Shown: positions 24,881 through 31,503 of the stretch, piece by piece
Layout of the letters: each line of letters begins with the position of its first letter
How positions within the stretch are numbered: the stretch's first letter is position 1
Origin: JBCBXA01 sp039816825
GTDB taxonomy: Bacteria; Pseudomonadota; Alphaproteobacteria; Rhizobiales; Rhizobiaceae
Direction: 5' to 3'
NCBI GenBank assembly: GCA_039816825.1
Contig: JBCBXA010000027.1
Span: 1 to 31,503, forward strand
Length of the DNA: 31,503 bases
Program-made: the position numbers and the translations under genes
Notes under the pieces: model-generated
What the model was told of the DNA's origin: nothing
Database searches by the model: none
What the model saw: only the letters and a program-made list of their open reading frames with translations

Positions 24881-25639
24881 TCAGCGCCGGTGTTCCGGGC
24901 TGTGGAAATCCGTATGGCAGCCCGCGTCCCAGACGTCCGGCTGGTTGCCATGGGCCGGAAAGCCGCCCGAATCTTTCAGCCACCGGGCCACATGCAGAGT
25001 ATTCCACACAAGGAACGTGGTGTTGCGATTGGTGAAGTCGTTTTCTGGCCCGCCTGATCCCGCGTCCATGTAGGACGGTCCGGGACCTGCTTCGCCCATC
25101 CAACCGGCATCAGCCTGGGGCGGCACAGTGTAGCCGATATGCGAGAGCGAGAAGAGCACGTTCATTGCGCAATGCTTCACGCCGTCCTCGTTGCCGGTGA
25201 TGAGAACAGCACCGGTCTTGCCGTAGTCGCGATACTGGCCCTTATCGTTGAACTGGTGCGTATAGCCGTACATCCGTTCCAGGACGCGGTTGCAGACCGA
25301 GCTTTTTTCCCCGAGCCAGACAGAAGTGCCGATGATCAGGATATCACAAGCGTCGATCTTCGCCTGGATGCTGGGCCAATCATCGCGCTCATACCCATCT
25401 TTACCGGTGTAATCCCGGCCAAGGCCCGCAGGGATTTCAAAATCCACCGGGCGAAGGATCTCTGTTTTGACGCCGTTGGCCTGGTAGATCCCCTCGGCGA
25501 TGCGCAACAAACCCTCGGTATGGGACATGTTTGGCGAACGCGTCAGGGTGCAGTTCAACATCAAAGCGCTTAGATCGTCATACTGTGCGGGCGGTGAGTG
25601 ACGTTGTGCGTCGGTGATTGTCTTGAGCTGTTCGGTCAT
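24881..25639 (-). CDS. Flavodoxin-fold NAD(P)H-dependent FMN reductase/oxidoreductase
   Basis: The 252-residue product has a flavodoxin-like fold with LMLNCTLTRSPNMSHTEGLL as the phosphate-binding start, CDILIIGTSVWLGEKSSVCNRVLERM in the middle, GKTGAVLITGNEDGVKHCAMNVLFSLSHIG, and the C-terminal LKDSGGFPAHGNQPDVWDAGC. These match the flavodoxin/NADPH-dependent FMN reductase family widespread in proteobacteria. It probably reduces quinones or another electron acceptor in the cytoplasm. The start is preceded by GGGAGACCGCA. It lies 44 bp downstream of the NmrA-like gene and upstream of the decayed SnoaL-like gene, on one strand with other redox-type genes. Confidence 0.88.
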   Translation of the reverse strand: MTEQLKTITDAQRHSPPAQYDDLSALMLNCTLTRSPNMSHTEGLLRIAEGIYQANGVKTEILRPVDFEIPAGLGRDYTGKDGYERDDWPSIQAKIDACDILIIGTSVWLGEKSSVCNRVLERMYGYTHQFNDKGQYRDYGKTGAVLITGNEDGVKHCAMNVLFSLSHIGYTVPPQADAGWMGEAGPGPSYMDAGSGGPENDFTNRNTTFLVWNTLHVARWLKDSGGFPAHGNQPDVWDAGCHTDFHSPEHRR

Positions 25640-25683
25640 TGCGGTCTCCCTCGCGTTGGCATTTTCTTTGAAGGTGTTTGGGC

Positions 25684-26544
25684 CTAGGCGCTGCTGAGTT
25701 CGGCGAAAAAGTCAGGCCAGGATCGATGCGGTCGCCCGGCGGCAGCTTCGAAATCACTTGGCGCGTCAAAAACGCCCGAACGGATTCCCTCGTAGATGCC
25801 CGCGATGATCGTTCCCATCTGATCCCCGAGCGCGGCTTGGCGGTCCGCCCGGTACGCGTCGACCGACATCGCGCGATAGATCAGCTCAGTGCCAAAGGCT
25901 GCGTTGAGGTACTCCGCAAGCTCAGCCTGGGTCAGTGGGTCTCCGTGCAATTTGTAGGTTCGGCCATCGAGATGGGGATCCAGTGCCATGGCCGCATAGG
26001 CTGCAGCAAGCTCTGCGCGCGTGGTGTAGGCACAGCGCCCGTCACCGGCCGAATTGGCGATCTCTCCGGCCTGGATGTAGCTGTCGATATAGTCGATGTC
26101 GGGTTCGATATAGATGCCGTTGCGACCTATGCTCCACTCAAATCCGAGCGCTTTGATGTCCGCTTCGGTCTGGCGATTGCTTTGGATGACGGGCGAAAAG
26201 GCCGTCCCTTGTTCAGCACCTTGAACGCTCGTATAAATGATACGTCGCACACCCGCCTGCATGGCGGCCCTCAGGGCGGATCGGTGTTGTTCGGCCCGTT
26301 CGTCGGGTGGCGTGTTGAGCGACACCATGACGAGCGTTTCAATGCCGGATAAAGACCGGGCCAGCGTTGCCTGATTGGAGTATTCTCCGGGCCGCACCTC
26401 CAGCCCATCGATCCGCACCTTCTCCGGCGTTCGTGCGAGGCCAACGATCTGGGCCTGCCCCGTGGCCATTAGCCTTTGGACGATCTGCGCCCCAAGCTGA
26501 CCGGAAACGGCCGATACGGCGATGGACATTGGTTGCTCCATCAT
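25684..26544 (-). CDS. NmrA-family NAD(P)-binding protein (quinone oxidoreductase QorB-like)
   Basis: The 286-residue product is an atypical short-chain dehydrogenase with the Rossmann motif VSAVSGQLGAQIVQRL near the start, LVMVSLNTPPDERAEQHRSAL, GVRRIIYTSVQGAE, and the substrate-side block EWSIGRNGIYIEP. It resembles QorB, the NADPH quinone reductase, and NmrA sensors. Two starts are possible: 26544 (after TGAGGCGCGG) or 26529 (MSIAVSAVSG, after GGAGCAACC), and the latter gives the typical family beginning. It starts only seven bases after the stop of the small membrane-protein gene, consistent with an operon. Confidence 0.9.
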   Translation of the reverse strand: MMEQPMSIAVSAVSGQLGAQIVQRLMATGQAQIVGLARTPEKVRIDGLEVRPGEYSNQATLARSLSGIETLVMVSLNTPPDERAEQHRSALRAAMQAGVRRIIYTSVQGAEQGTAFSPVIQSNRQTEADIKALGFEWSIGRNGIYIEPDIDYIDSYIQAGEIANSAGDGRCAYTTRAELAAAYAAMALDPHLDGRTYKLHGDPLTQAELAEYLNAAFGTELIYRAMSVDAYRADRQAALGDQMGTIIAGIYEGIRSGVFDAPSDFEAAAGRPHRSWPDFFAELSSA

Positions 26545-26551
26545 CCGCGCC

Positions 26552-26941
26552 TCAGACCGGCTTTCGCCACACTAGGATGATCGCCAGTGCGCCCATGATT
26601 GCGAAAACCAGGCCCGCGATGGCGGCAACTCGGAAATCTGGCCCGCCAAGGAGCCCCATAAGAACCGCGTCATGGACATTCATGAAGGCCATGCCAAAAC
26701 CACCGATCATCACAAGATGCCGCAGGCCCGTCACCGCGCCGATCAAGGCTATAAGGATCACGGTCAACTGACGGCCGAGAAAGGCGCCGGCGGTCTCGCC
26801 CAGCCCAAGGGCCTGGCCGCTGAGGTTGATCAGACCGGGGTTCGACGTCGGATTGCCGTAGGCCGGTATCGTTGCTGCTAGCATCACCAGAGCCATCAAG
26901 CCGATGAGGATGCGTGCGGCGAGGTAGTCTTTTGTAAGCAT
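26552..26941 (-). CDS. Small four-helix membrane protein (DUF4267/DoxX-like)
   Basis: From the ATG at 26941 the product is 129 residues with about four hydrophobic helices: YLAARILIGLMALVMLAATI, an amphipathic loop with GLGETAGAFLGRQLTVIL, then two further helices with HLVMIGGFGMAFMNVHDAVL and VAAIAGLVFAIMGALAIIL. The arrangement resembles small integral membrane proteins such as DUF4267 or DoxX relatives. The longer frame to 27007 has no matching sequence. The last codons (AIILVWR) overlap the second copy of the 23-bp repeat. The function is unknown; it is in line with redox genes. Confidence 0.7.
   Translation of the reverse strand: MLTKDYLAARILIGLMALVMLAATIPAYGNPTSNPGLINLSGQALGLGETAGAFLGRQLTVILIALIGAVTGLRHLVMIGGFGMAFMNVHDAVLMGLLGGPDFRVAAIAGLVFAIMGALAIILVWRKPV
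26563..26585 (+). repeat. 23-bp exact direct repeat, copy 2
   Basis: Identical to 24215-24237, in the same orientation. Here it encodes, on the minus strand, the AIILVWR codons near the end of the small membrane protein. Confidence 0.95.
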
Positions 26942-27040
26942 GGGTAACGGTCCAAAAAATACTTGGGTTACGAAAGCTTGCTCGTGGCGGCCGATGAAAC
27001 TGGCCATCGGCCGCCCTTGTCCAAGCGTGCGGAGGGCCAG

Positions 27041-27538
27041 TTAAGCGCGGGCGTGGTATGCTTGGCTGAGAGCGAAGCTGTCTTCGAACCAGTGCCATAG
27101 CACCACTTGGCCATCGCGCACTTTGGCGCGCAGGGCGAAGCTGAACTCGCCGATCTCTTGGCCCGATGCTGTGGTTATGCCGTTCATCCGGCCGAAGACG
27201 GCGACTGTGTCGCCCGAGGCGAAGGCGTCTGTGTTCTCCCAAAGGGTCGTTTGTAGGCCTGCACCAAAGACACCCAGAAACTCAAAGATGGCGTCCTTGC
27301 CGACCGTGTCGCCTCGGATCCACGGCACCGTCATGTCGCCCTCGTTATGCCAAACCATATCATCGGCCATCAGCGGCGACATCGCGTCCGGGCCCTCCCC
27401 CATCGCCGCCATGAATGCCATGACCGTGTCAAACGAGGCTTGCGAAATTTCATCCATTGTTTGTGCTCCTACTTTTTGCGCCAGGATTGATGCGAGCGCG
27501 CCCGCGATTGATGTTTTCAGAAGTGTTCTGCGGTCCAT
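27041..27538 (-). CDS. Exported SnoaL-like protein with Tat-type signal
   Basis: The 165-residue product begins MDRRTLLKTSIAGALASILAQKVGAQ, a twin-arginine type signal (RRTLLK) followed by a hydrophobic stretch. The start at 27538 is preferred over the longer frame because AAAGGAGG stands just upstream. The mature part is an NTF2/SnoaL-like alpha-beta cone with PLMADDMVWHNEGD, GKDAIFEFLGVFGAG, DTVAVFGRMNGI and VLWHWFEDSFAL. Such proteins act as isomerases, cyclases or ligand-binders; no catalytic role can be assigned. The Tat-type signal suggests it folds in the cytoplasm, possibly with a cofactor or partner, before export. Confidence 0.82.
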   Translation of the reverse strand: MDRRTLLKTSIAGALASILAQKVGAQTMDEISQASFDTVMAFMAAMGEGPDAMSPLMADDMVWHNEGDMTVPWIRGDTVGKDAIFEFLGVFGAGLQTTLWENTDAFASGDTVAVFGRMNGITTASGQEIGEFSFALRAKVRDGQVVLWHWFEDSFALSQAYHARA

Positions 27539-27569
27539 GCCGGGCCTCCTTTGCGGCTCGCGCCGCGGT

Positions 27570-28409
27570 TTAGAATTTGCCAGATTGATTGTTCGGGGCA
27601 TCGGGGTCGGGCATCGGTGCGATGACGTCCCAGTGCTCAACAATCAGGCCGTCCTCCAGGCGGAAAAGGTCGTAAAAGGCCTGGGGTTCGCCACCGAATG
27701 AGCCCTCGGACATCGACAAAACGAAATTGCCCTCGGCGATCACCATGTGGACCTCGTTGTAGTCCATAGTGATGCCCTGCGCGGCCATTTCGCCCATGAA
27801 GGCGCCAAAGCCCTCAAGCCCGTCAGCGACGTCAGGGTTGTGTTGAAGGTAAGTGACCGGGCTGATGTAGTCGGTGATATCGACGTCCTCGTGCCGGATC
27901 ATTGAGCGCTCCAGAAAGTCTTCCACCAGCGCGCGATTGGCCTCGGTCTGATCGAGATCCGTGATCTCGGTCGCGCCATCGATCTGAGTACGACCCGATG
28001 GGTTCGGCGCGGCTTCGGGGATCAAATTGTCCCAGTGTTCGACGATCATGCCGTTTTCCACGCGGAAGACATCGAAACCGATGGTCGCCGTCGGGCCGAA
28101 CCCCTCATAGCGGGCGTGAATGGCCACGAGGTCATCGTCGGCGATAACGCGCACATATTCGGCGTTAAAGCCTGGCGTATTCGCCAAGAAATTGACGACG
28201 CCGCGCTGGCCCTCGATGCCATCGGGAAAGTCGGGATTATGCTGGATATAGTCCTCGGCGAAATACTGATCGACGGCGTCGGCATTGCCCGCGAGCAATG
28301 TGGCCTCAAGCGCTTCAAGCACCAAGGCCCGGCTTGCATCGCTATCGGCCAGCGCCGCAAAAGGCAGCGTCGCAATGGCGGCTGAGGTGAGGATCGTTCT
28401 TAGGGACAT
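27570..28409 (-). CDS. Exported protein with two tandem SnoaL-like domains
   Basis: The 279-residue product has a Sec signal (MSLRTILTSAAIATLPFAALA) and two successive SnoaL-like domains. Domain 1 has YIQHNPDFPDGIEGQRGVVN and ends IVEHWDNLIPEA. Domain 2 has YLQHNPDVADGLEGFGAFMG and ends IVEHWDVIAPMP. Both keep the HN and EHWD family motifs, so both may be competent to bind ligand. AAGGAGAACAAC precedes the ATG. 31 bp separate it from the next SnoaL-like gene. A tandem duplication with both halves intact is unusual for a family usually seen as one domain forming dimers; the protein could be a fused dimer. Confidence 0.88.
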   Translation of the reverse strand: MSLRTILTSAAIATLPFAALADSDASRALVLEALEATLLAGNADAVDQYFAEDYIQHNPDFPDGIEGQRGVVNFLANTPGFNAEYVRVIADDDLVAIHARYEGFGPTATIGFDVFRVENGMIVEHWDNLIPEAAPNPSGRTQIDGATEITDLDQTEANRALVEDFLERSMIRHEDVDITDYISPVTYLQHNPDVADGLEGFGAFMGEMAAQGITMDYNEVHMVIAEGNFVLSMSEGSFGGEPQAFYDLFRLEDGLIVEHWDVIAPMPDPDAPNNQSGKF

Positions 28410-28457
28410 GTTGTTCTCCTTGTCTTGAGCATTGATCGTTCGGACAGGCCAACCGAG

Positions 28458-28739
28458 TTATGCGGGGCTCCATTCCAGGTGCGGGTTTTCCCGGAACGCA
28501 AAGCGCTCCAGATGTCGGCTCATGACGTCGACGACCGTGTCGAGCGCCTGTTTGTCCTGCGCCTGAGCGATCAGTTCGATCTCGGTCGCATTGGCGCGCA
28601 TGTCGCAGCGGCCAAAATCGAAGAGGATGCACGCGTTATTGGCGTTGCAGGTGGTCTGCACTTTGCGTCCGAAATGGTGGCAAAGACTGCTCAGGTAGCG
28701 GGTGCCTTGCTCGGTCTTGAATGTGGCGGCGGCTCTCAT
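28458..28739 (-). CDS. DUF2218 family protein
   Basis: The 93-residue protein matches the DUF2218 pattern: ATFKTEQGTRYLSSLCHHFGRK, a central ILFDFGRCDM, LIAQAQDKQALDTVVDVMSRHLERFAFRENPHLEW. In many proteobacteria DUF2218 genes lie next to siderophore-uptake or iron-related genes, but no such gene is visible here. No signal peptide is seen, so it should be cytoplasmic, unlike its exported neighbours. The function is unknown. Confidence 0.8.
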   Translation of the reverse strand: MRAAATFKTEQGTRYLSSLCHHFGRKVQTTCNANNACILFDFGRCDMRANATEIELIAQAQDKQALDTVVDVMSRHLERFAFRENPHLEWSPA

Positions 28740-28774
28740 CTGGTCTGTCCAACTGTTTGGTGAAACCAGCTTAT

Positions 28775-28793
28775 TCCCCGGGCCACTCGGGGA
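28775..28793 (-). repeat. Inverted repeat between the Ig-like and DUF2218 genes
   Basis: TCCCCG and CGGGGA form a 6-bp stem around a 7-base loop. It lies 57 bp after the Ig-like gene's stop on its strand. No U-run follows, so terminator function is doubtful; it may mark the boundary between two transcription units. Confidence 0.3.
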
Positions 28794-28850
28794 TTATCGC
28801 CTCTTTTCAAGTTTGACTGATCGGCCTGGCCGAGCAATCGACGGCGCAGC

Positions 28851-29933
28851 CTAGGGCCGCGCCGTGAGCGGGACGATGATCTCATCAATCTGGCGTGTCT
28901 CGGTTTCCAAGGTATGGTCGAGCGTGTCGCGAAAGTTGTTTCCGGCCACGTCCTCCAGGCGCGCATCGACGACCAAGTGCAGCCTCTCTGCGCTCCAGGG
29001 TTGGCTAGGTGCGAATCGCCAGGACTGCTCATCGTCGCCGAGAGAAGCCACGCCCTCAATCAAGGTACCTGTCGTGGCCTCAACGATGGTGATGCTGCTC
29101 AGCGTTTGGAAACGGTCAAAGGGGCGATCGAAGGTGATTGAGATCGGCTCTCGCGTGCCAATTTCATAGGTTGAGATCTCCCACGCCTGCGCGCTGGGTA
29201 GGTTGCGCAGTGCTGCGCCCACGCTGAAGGGGCGTTCGAAACCGGGCGCCACCGCCAATCCGTTGGCCGCCGGCCAGCCAGGATCAACGACAATTAAATA
29301 GCTCTGCTCCTCTTCCAAGGCCGGGCCGAGAGTGAGGTTTTGAGCCACACCGCGTTTGATGCGGCCAGGATCCATCAAGAGGGTCAGGGTGGTGCGATCC
29401 GCGTCCCATAGCTCCTGGGTAAAGCTCATAAATGCCTGGTCGTCGGTGCGCCCCTGGGCATCCACCAGGTTAATGAACTCCTCCGCCCGGTGGGGCATCA
29501 TCGGCACCGAGAATTCAATGTAAAACCTAAGGGTGTTTTCAGGCAGGGATGGCCCGCTGGGGTAGATGGCAAGAACCTCCGGCGGCGCGACCGTCGTGGC
29601 TGATCCCACCACGAATTCGGCAAGCTCTCCCTGCCAAGTGGCTACGGTATAGGGGTAGCCCTCGAGAAAATCGAAGGCCGGCTCAAAGCTGATGACGCCA
29701 TCCGTCACAGAATACCGACCGGCGATCGGCGATTGACCTGCGCAACACTCTGCGGCAGCGCCCACGTAAACCCGCAGGATGTCTTCGGGAGAGAGGTCCG
29801 TAGACCCCTCTCCAACCGTGAGTGTGATCGCGGACGCAGCCGACTCTGGAAGGGTGAGCACGGCCTCATCGGCCAGGGCGGCGGTCGCGAAAAACGCCGC
29901 CCAAAGCAAGAGGATCTGCGGGCTGCGTTTCAT
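28851..29933 (-). CDS. Exported Ig-like (SbsA-type) protein
   Basis: The 360-residue product starts with a Sec signal (MKRSPQILLLWAAFFATAALA). The mature part has repeated beta-sandwich segments. I recognise the pattern of a conserved exported family with SbsA-like Ig domains: LRFYIEFSVPMM, then the distinctive LWDADRTTLTLLMDPGRIKRGV, YLIVVDPGWPAANGL, WRFAPSQPW and LEDVAGNNF. There is a Cys-Cys pair (AECCAGQSP) near residue 63. No catalytic motif is seen; a surface or periplasmic binding role is likely. It lies 20 bp downstream of the propeller-like gene on the same strand, so the two are probably expressed together. Confidence 0.75.
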   Translation of the reverse strand: MKRSPQILLLWAAFFATAALADEAVLTLPESAASAITLTVGEGSTDLSPEDILRVYVGAAAECCAGQSPIAGRYSVTDGVISFEPAFDFLEGYPYTVATWQGELAEFVVGSATTVAPPEVLAIYPSGPSLPENTLRFYIEFSVPMMPHRAEEFINLVDAQGRTDDQAFMSFTQELWDADRTTLTLLMDPGRIKRGVAQNLTLGPALEEEQSYLIVVDPGWPAANGLAVAPGFERPFSVGAALRNLPSAQAWEISTYEIGTREPISITFDRPFDRFQTLSSITIVEATTGTLIEGVASLGDDEQSWRFAPSQPWSAERLHLVVDARLEDVAGNNFRDTLDHTLETETRQIDEIIVPLTARP

Positions 29934-29953
29934 GGCACCCTTGGCTCCGACGC

Positions 29954-31180
29954 CTATTGCTCGGCCCAGTATTGCGGGAAATCGAACTCCGCGACCAAGT
30001 TGTGCAGCCGGTTCGGAAAACCGTTGAAGTTGGAGTCCATATTCAGATTGCCGGTATAAAGGTCACGCGTCAGAGACACGAAAAGCTGATCGCCAAGCGG
30101 GGCAATTTGCAGCGACATGCCATCGAACATGATGGAGGTTCCGAATTCACCGACCGGCATCAAAGGCGACATGTCGGATTGGCCGCCGCGCGGGAAATCA
30201 TCCGGGCCCCAGACCGTCGCATCGGCAAAGCCGGACACCGGAAAGACATGGGGCTGTCGGCTGTTGTTGGTCAGAAACAGCATCTCTTCGCCGCCGAGGT
30301 TGAACTCCACCATGTCAAGCGGTTGGCCGTTGCCGTAATCCATAATCGTGCGGGCCGAAATTTCAGCGCCATCCACGATCTCTTCGAGGTCGATAAGCAC
30401 AATCGGGCTGCAAGTATAGGCAGCGATAAGCTGTGTGCGGCCATCGACCTCTTGGATCGACATCGCGCGGATCGGCGCGCGGGTTTCGTACTGATCGTGT
30501 GAGATATGATACATCTCGACACTCGCCATCGATTGCGCGCCTGTGAACGGGTAAGGCATGCGACGCAAGGTTGACAGGAAGTTGTCGAACGCCACGCCCG
30601 AGACAAAAAGCTCCCCTTCGTGGAACTCGATATCCATAATGGCCAGCGAGCTCAGTCGGATCTCTCCCTTGGCGGCGTCACGGGTAAGCGGCGGCATCTG
30701 CCCCAAGCCCCGGGGCCGGAATGTGGTTTCCTGGTCTGGGAAATTGTCGAGCGCTTGGCGCTGCACTTCGAAAGTCGACAGATCCAGCACTTCGATGGCC
30801 CCTGCCTGCGTGATGCGGATGATTGCCGGGGCGGACTCAAAATTAGCGATCCGCGAAACCGAGATCATGATGTCCGCCGATATGGGATGGACCGCCATAT
30901 CGTTGATCGCCAAGGCACTGCTTGGGATGCCAAGAACATCGGCAAGCCTGACATCAATGTCGCCAATATTGACTGGCACGACCTGCTCGGGCGCGGTCGC
31001 TTCTGACATATCGAACGCGTAGATCGCACCTTGGTGATTGTCGCCCACAAAGAGCGTGCCTTCGTCCGAAAACTCAAGGGCACCAGCGAATTCAAGCTCT
31101 TGGGCAGCCGCGGCACCGGCCAAGGCGAAACCCATTGCTGCCGATACGGCGGCGCTCGCGGTGGTTTGTAGACATTTCAT
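29954..31180 (-). CDS. Exported propeller-like protein of unknown function
   Basis: From the ATG at 31180 (AGGGAGAACGACC upstream) the product is 408 residues with a Sec signal (TTASAAVSAAMGFALAGAAAA). The rest is beta-rich with repeated blade-like units: SDEGTLFVGDNHQGAIYAFDM, INDMAVHPISADIMISVSR, GELFVSGVAFDNFLSTLRRM, TQLIAAYTCSPIVLIDL, EEMLFLTNNSRQPHVFPVSG, GDQLFVSLTRDLYTGNL. This looks like a six- to eight-bladed propeller such as those of gluconolactonase or YncE type. No enzymatic residues can be assigned. A single Cys (in CSP) remains in the mature protein. It is first of a minus-strand set divergent from the LysR gene and likely under its control. Confidence 0.78.
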   Translation of the reverse strand: MKCLQTTASAAVSAAMGFALAGAAAAQELEFAGALEFSDEGTLFVGDNHQGAIYAFDMSEATAPEQVVPVNIGDIDVRLADVLGIPSSALAINDMAVHPISADIMISVSRIANFESAPAIIRITQAGAIEVLDLSTFEVQRQALDNFPDQETTFRPRGLGQMPPLTRDAAKGEIRLSSLAIMDIEFHEGELFVSGVAFDNFLSTLRRMPYPFTGAQSMASVEMYHISHDQYETRAPIRAMSIQEVDGRTQLIAAYTCSPIVLIDLEEIVDGAEISARTIMDYGNGQPLDMVEFNLGGEEMLFLTNNSRQPHVFPVSGFADATVWGPDDFPRGGQSDMSPLMPVGEFGTSIMFDGMSLQIAPLGDQLFVSLTRDLYTGNLNMDSNFNGFPNRLHNLVAEFDFPQYWAEQ

Positions 31181-31294
31181 GGTCGTTCTCCCTCTCATGG
31201 TTGATTGGCTGGCCGGTCCCTCTCGGCCGATATGGCAAAGTGCGCGCGGCGCGGGACAGCGATGGCGTCTGTGATCAGCAGCCTATTCAGAATG

Positions 31295-31330
31295 TAACTC
31301 TTCGACTATTTATCAAAATCCGAGGAGTTA
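31295..31330. promoter_or_regulatory. Inverted repeat in the divergent lysR/propeller promoter region
   Basis: TAACTCTTCG (31295-31304) and CGAGGAGTTA (31321-31330) are inverted copies with 9 of 10 bases matching, separated by an AT-rich 16-bp spacer. It lies 18 bp before the lysR start and about 115 bp from the propeller gene start. Position and symmetry fit an operator for the divergently coded regulator. Confidence 0.5.
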
Positions 31331-31348
31331 ATTTGGTGAGGCCGAACA

Positions 31349-31503
31349 ATGATCGATCATCTCAGGCAGATGGCCGTCTTCGCCCGCGTGGTCGATGAAG
31401 GCTCTTTCCGGGCGGCCGCCAAAGAAGTTGGGCTCTCACCGTCTCGGGTAAGCGAAACCGTGTCTGAGCTTGAAGACTATTTGGGCGTGACACTTCTTTA
31501 CAG
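31349..31503 (+). CDS. LysR-family transcriptional regulator (5' part only)
   Basis: The first 51 codons are in the window. The encoded sequence starts MIDHLRQMAVFARVVDEGSF, followed by RAAAKEVGLSPSRVSETVSE and LEDYLGVTLLY, the classic LysR winged helix-turn-helix. GGTGAGG precedes the ATG at good spacing. Members of this subgroup, with short N-termini of this type, often control a divergent oxidoreductase or electrophile-response operon. The gene continues past the right edge, so the ligand-binding domain is not visible. Divergent layout and the inverted repeat in between point to control of the minus-strand block that starts with the propeller gene. Confidence 0.93.
   Translation, partial: MIDHLRQMAVFARVVDEGSFRAAAKEVGLSPSRVSETVSELEDYLGVTLLY

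Noticed and set aside
25678..26352. Plus-strand 224-residue frame antisense to the NmrA-like gene
   Set aside because: The minus-strand gene has clear Rossmann and family motifs; the plus-strand frame has none and is explained as its shadow.
1..31503. CRISPR array, rRNA genes, prophage or plasmid origin
   Set aside because: No regularly spaced repeats, rRNA sequence, phage structural genes or replication genes were seen on either strand.

Overview
The window looks like a chromosomal segment of a marine alphaproteobacterium of the order Rhodobacterales (Roseobacter-type). Supporting signs are the EF-Tu sequence, a urease operon in the order D-A-B-C-E-F-G with alphaproteobacterial-type UreC, a 929-residue AcnB, strong purine-rich ribosome binding sites and moderately high GC with AT-richer islands. 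The assignment comes from recognising protein families; no search was run.

Left part (1-4.2 kb): tuf with an intrinsic terminator, a DUF374-type acyltransferase and a small secreted protein on the minus strand, a tRNA-Trp(CCA) gene, then a minus-strand two-domain glycosyltransferase-methyltransferase. Middle left (4.4-9.4 kb): a compact, apparently complete urease operon, with many junctions touching or overlapping. Three features stand out in it: an 18-residue insertion near the N-terminus of UreC and two separate 18-bp tandem duplications at gene junctions. Middle (9.4-16.8 kb): a minus-strand NADP-dependent oxidoreductase, aldo/keto reductase and kynureninase, then plus-strand acnB convergent with a glutathionyl-hydroquinone-reductase-like protein.

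17.1-19.8 kb: an AT-richer two-component pair, a histidine kinase with two periplasmic substrate-binding domains and a receiver-only response regulator whose start overlaps the kinase stop. 20.5-23.5 kb: an SBP56/methanethiol-oxidase-type protein, an abutting membrane protein of unknown role, and a hydroxypyruvate-isomerase-like TIM-barrel enzyme.

23.5-24.9 kb is a scar region. It holds an IS3-family transposase relic, a decayed SnoaL-like gene, and one copy of a 23-bp sequence that recurs exactly 2.35 kb downstream inside a working gene. 24.9-31.2 kb is a run of minus-strand genes: a flavodoxin-fold reductase, an NmrA/QorB-like NAD(P)-binding protein, a small membrane protein, two exported SnoaL-like proteins (one Tat-type, one with a tandem domain), a DUF2218 protein, an exported Ig-like protein and an exported propeller-like protein. 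A LysR-family regulator starts divergently and runs off the right edge; a 10-bp inverted repeat lies in the divergent promoter region. This regulator plus redox plus exported-protein block is the best candidate here for an undescribed system, but its function is not evident from sequence.
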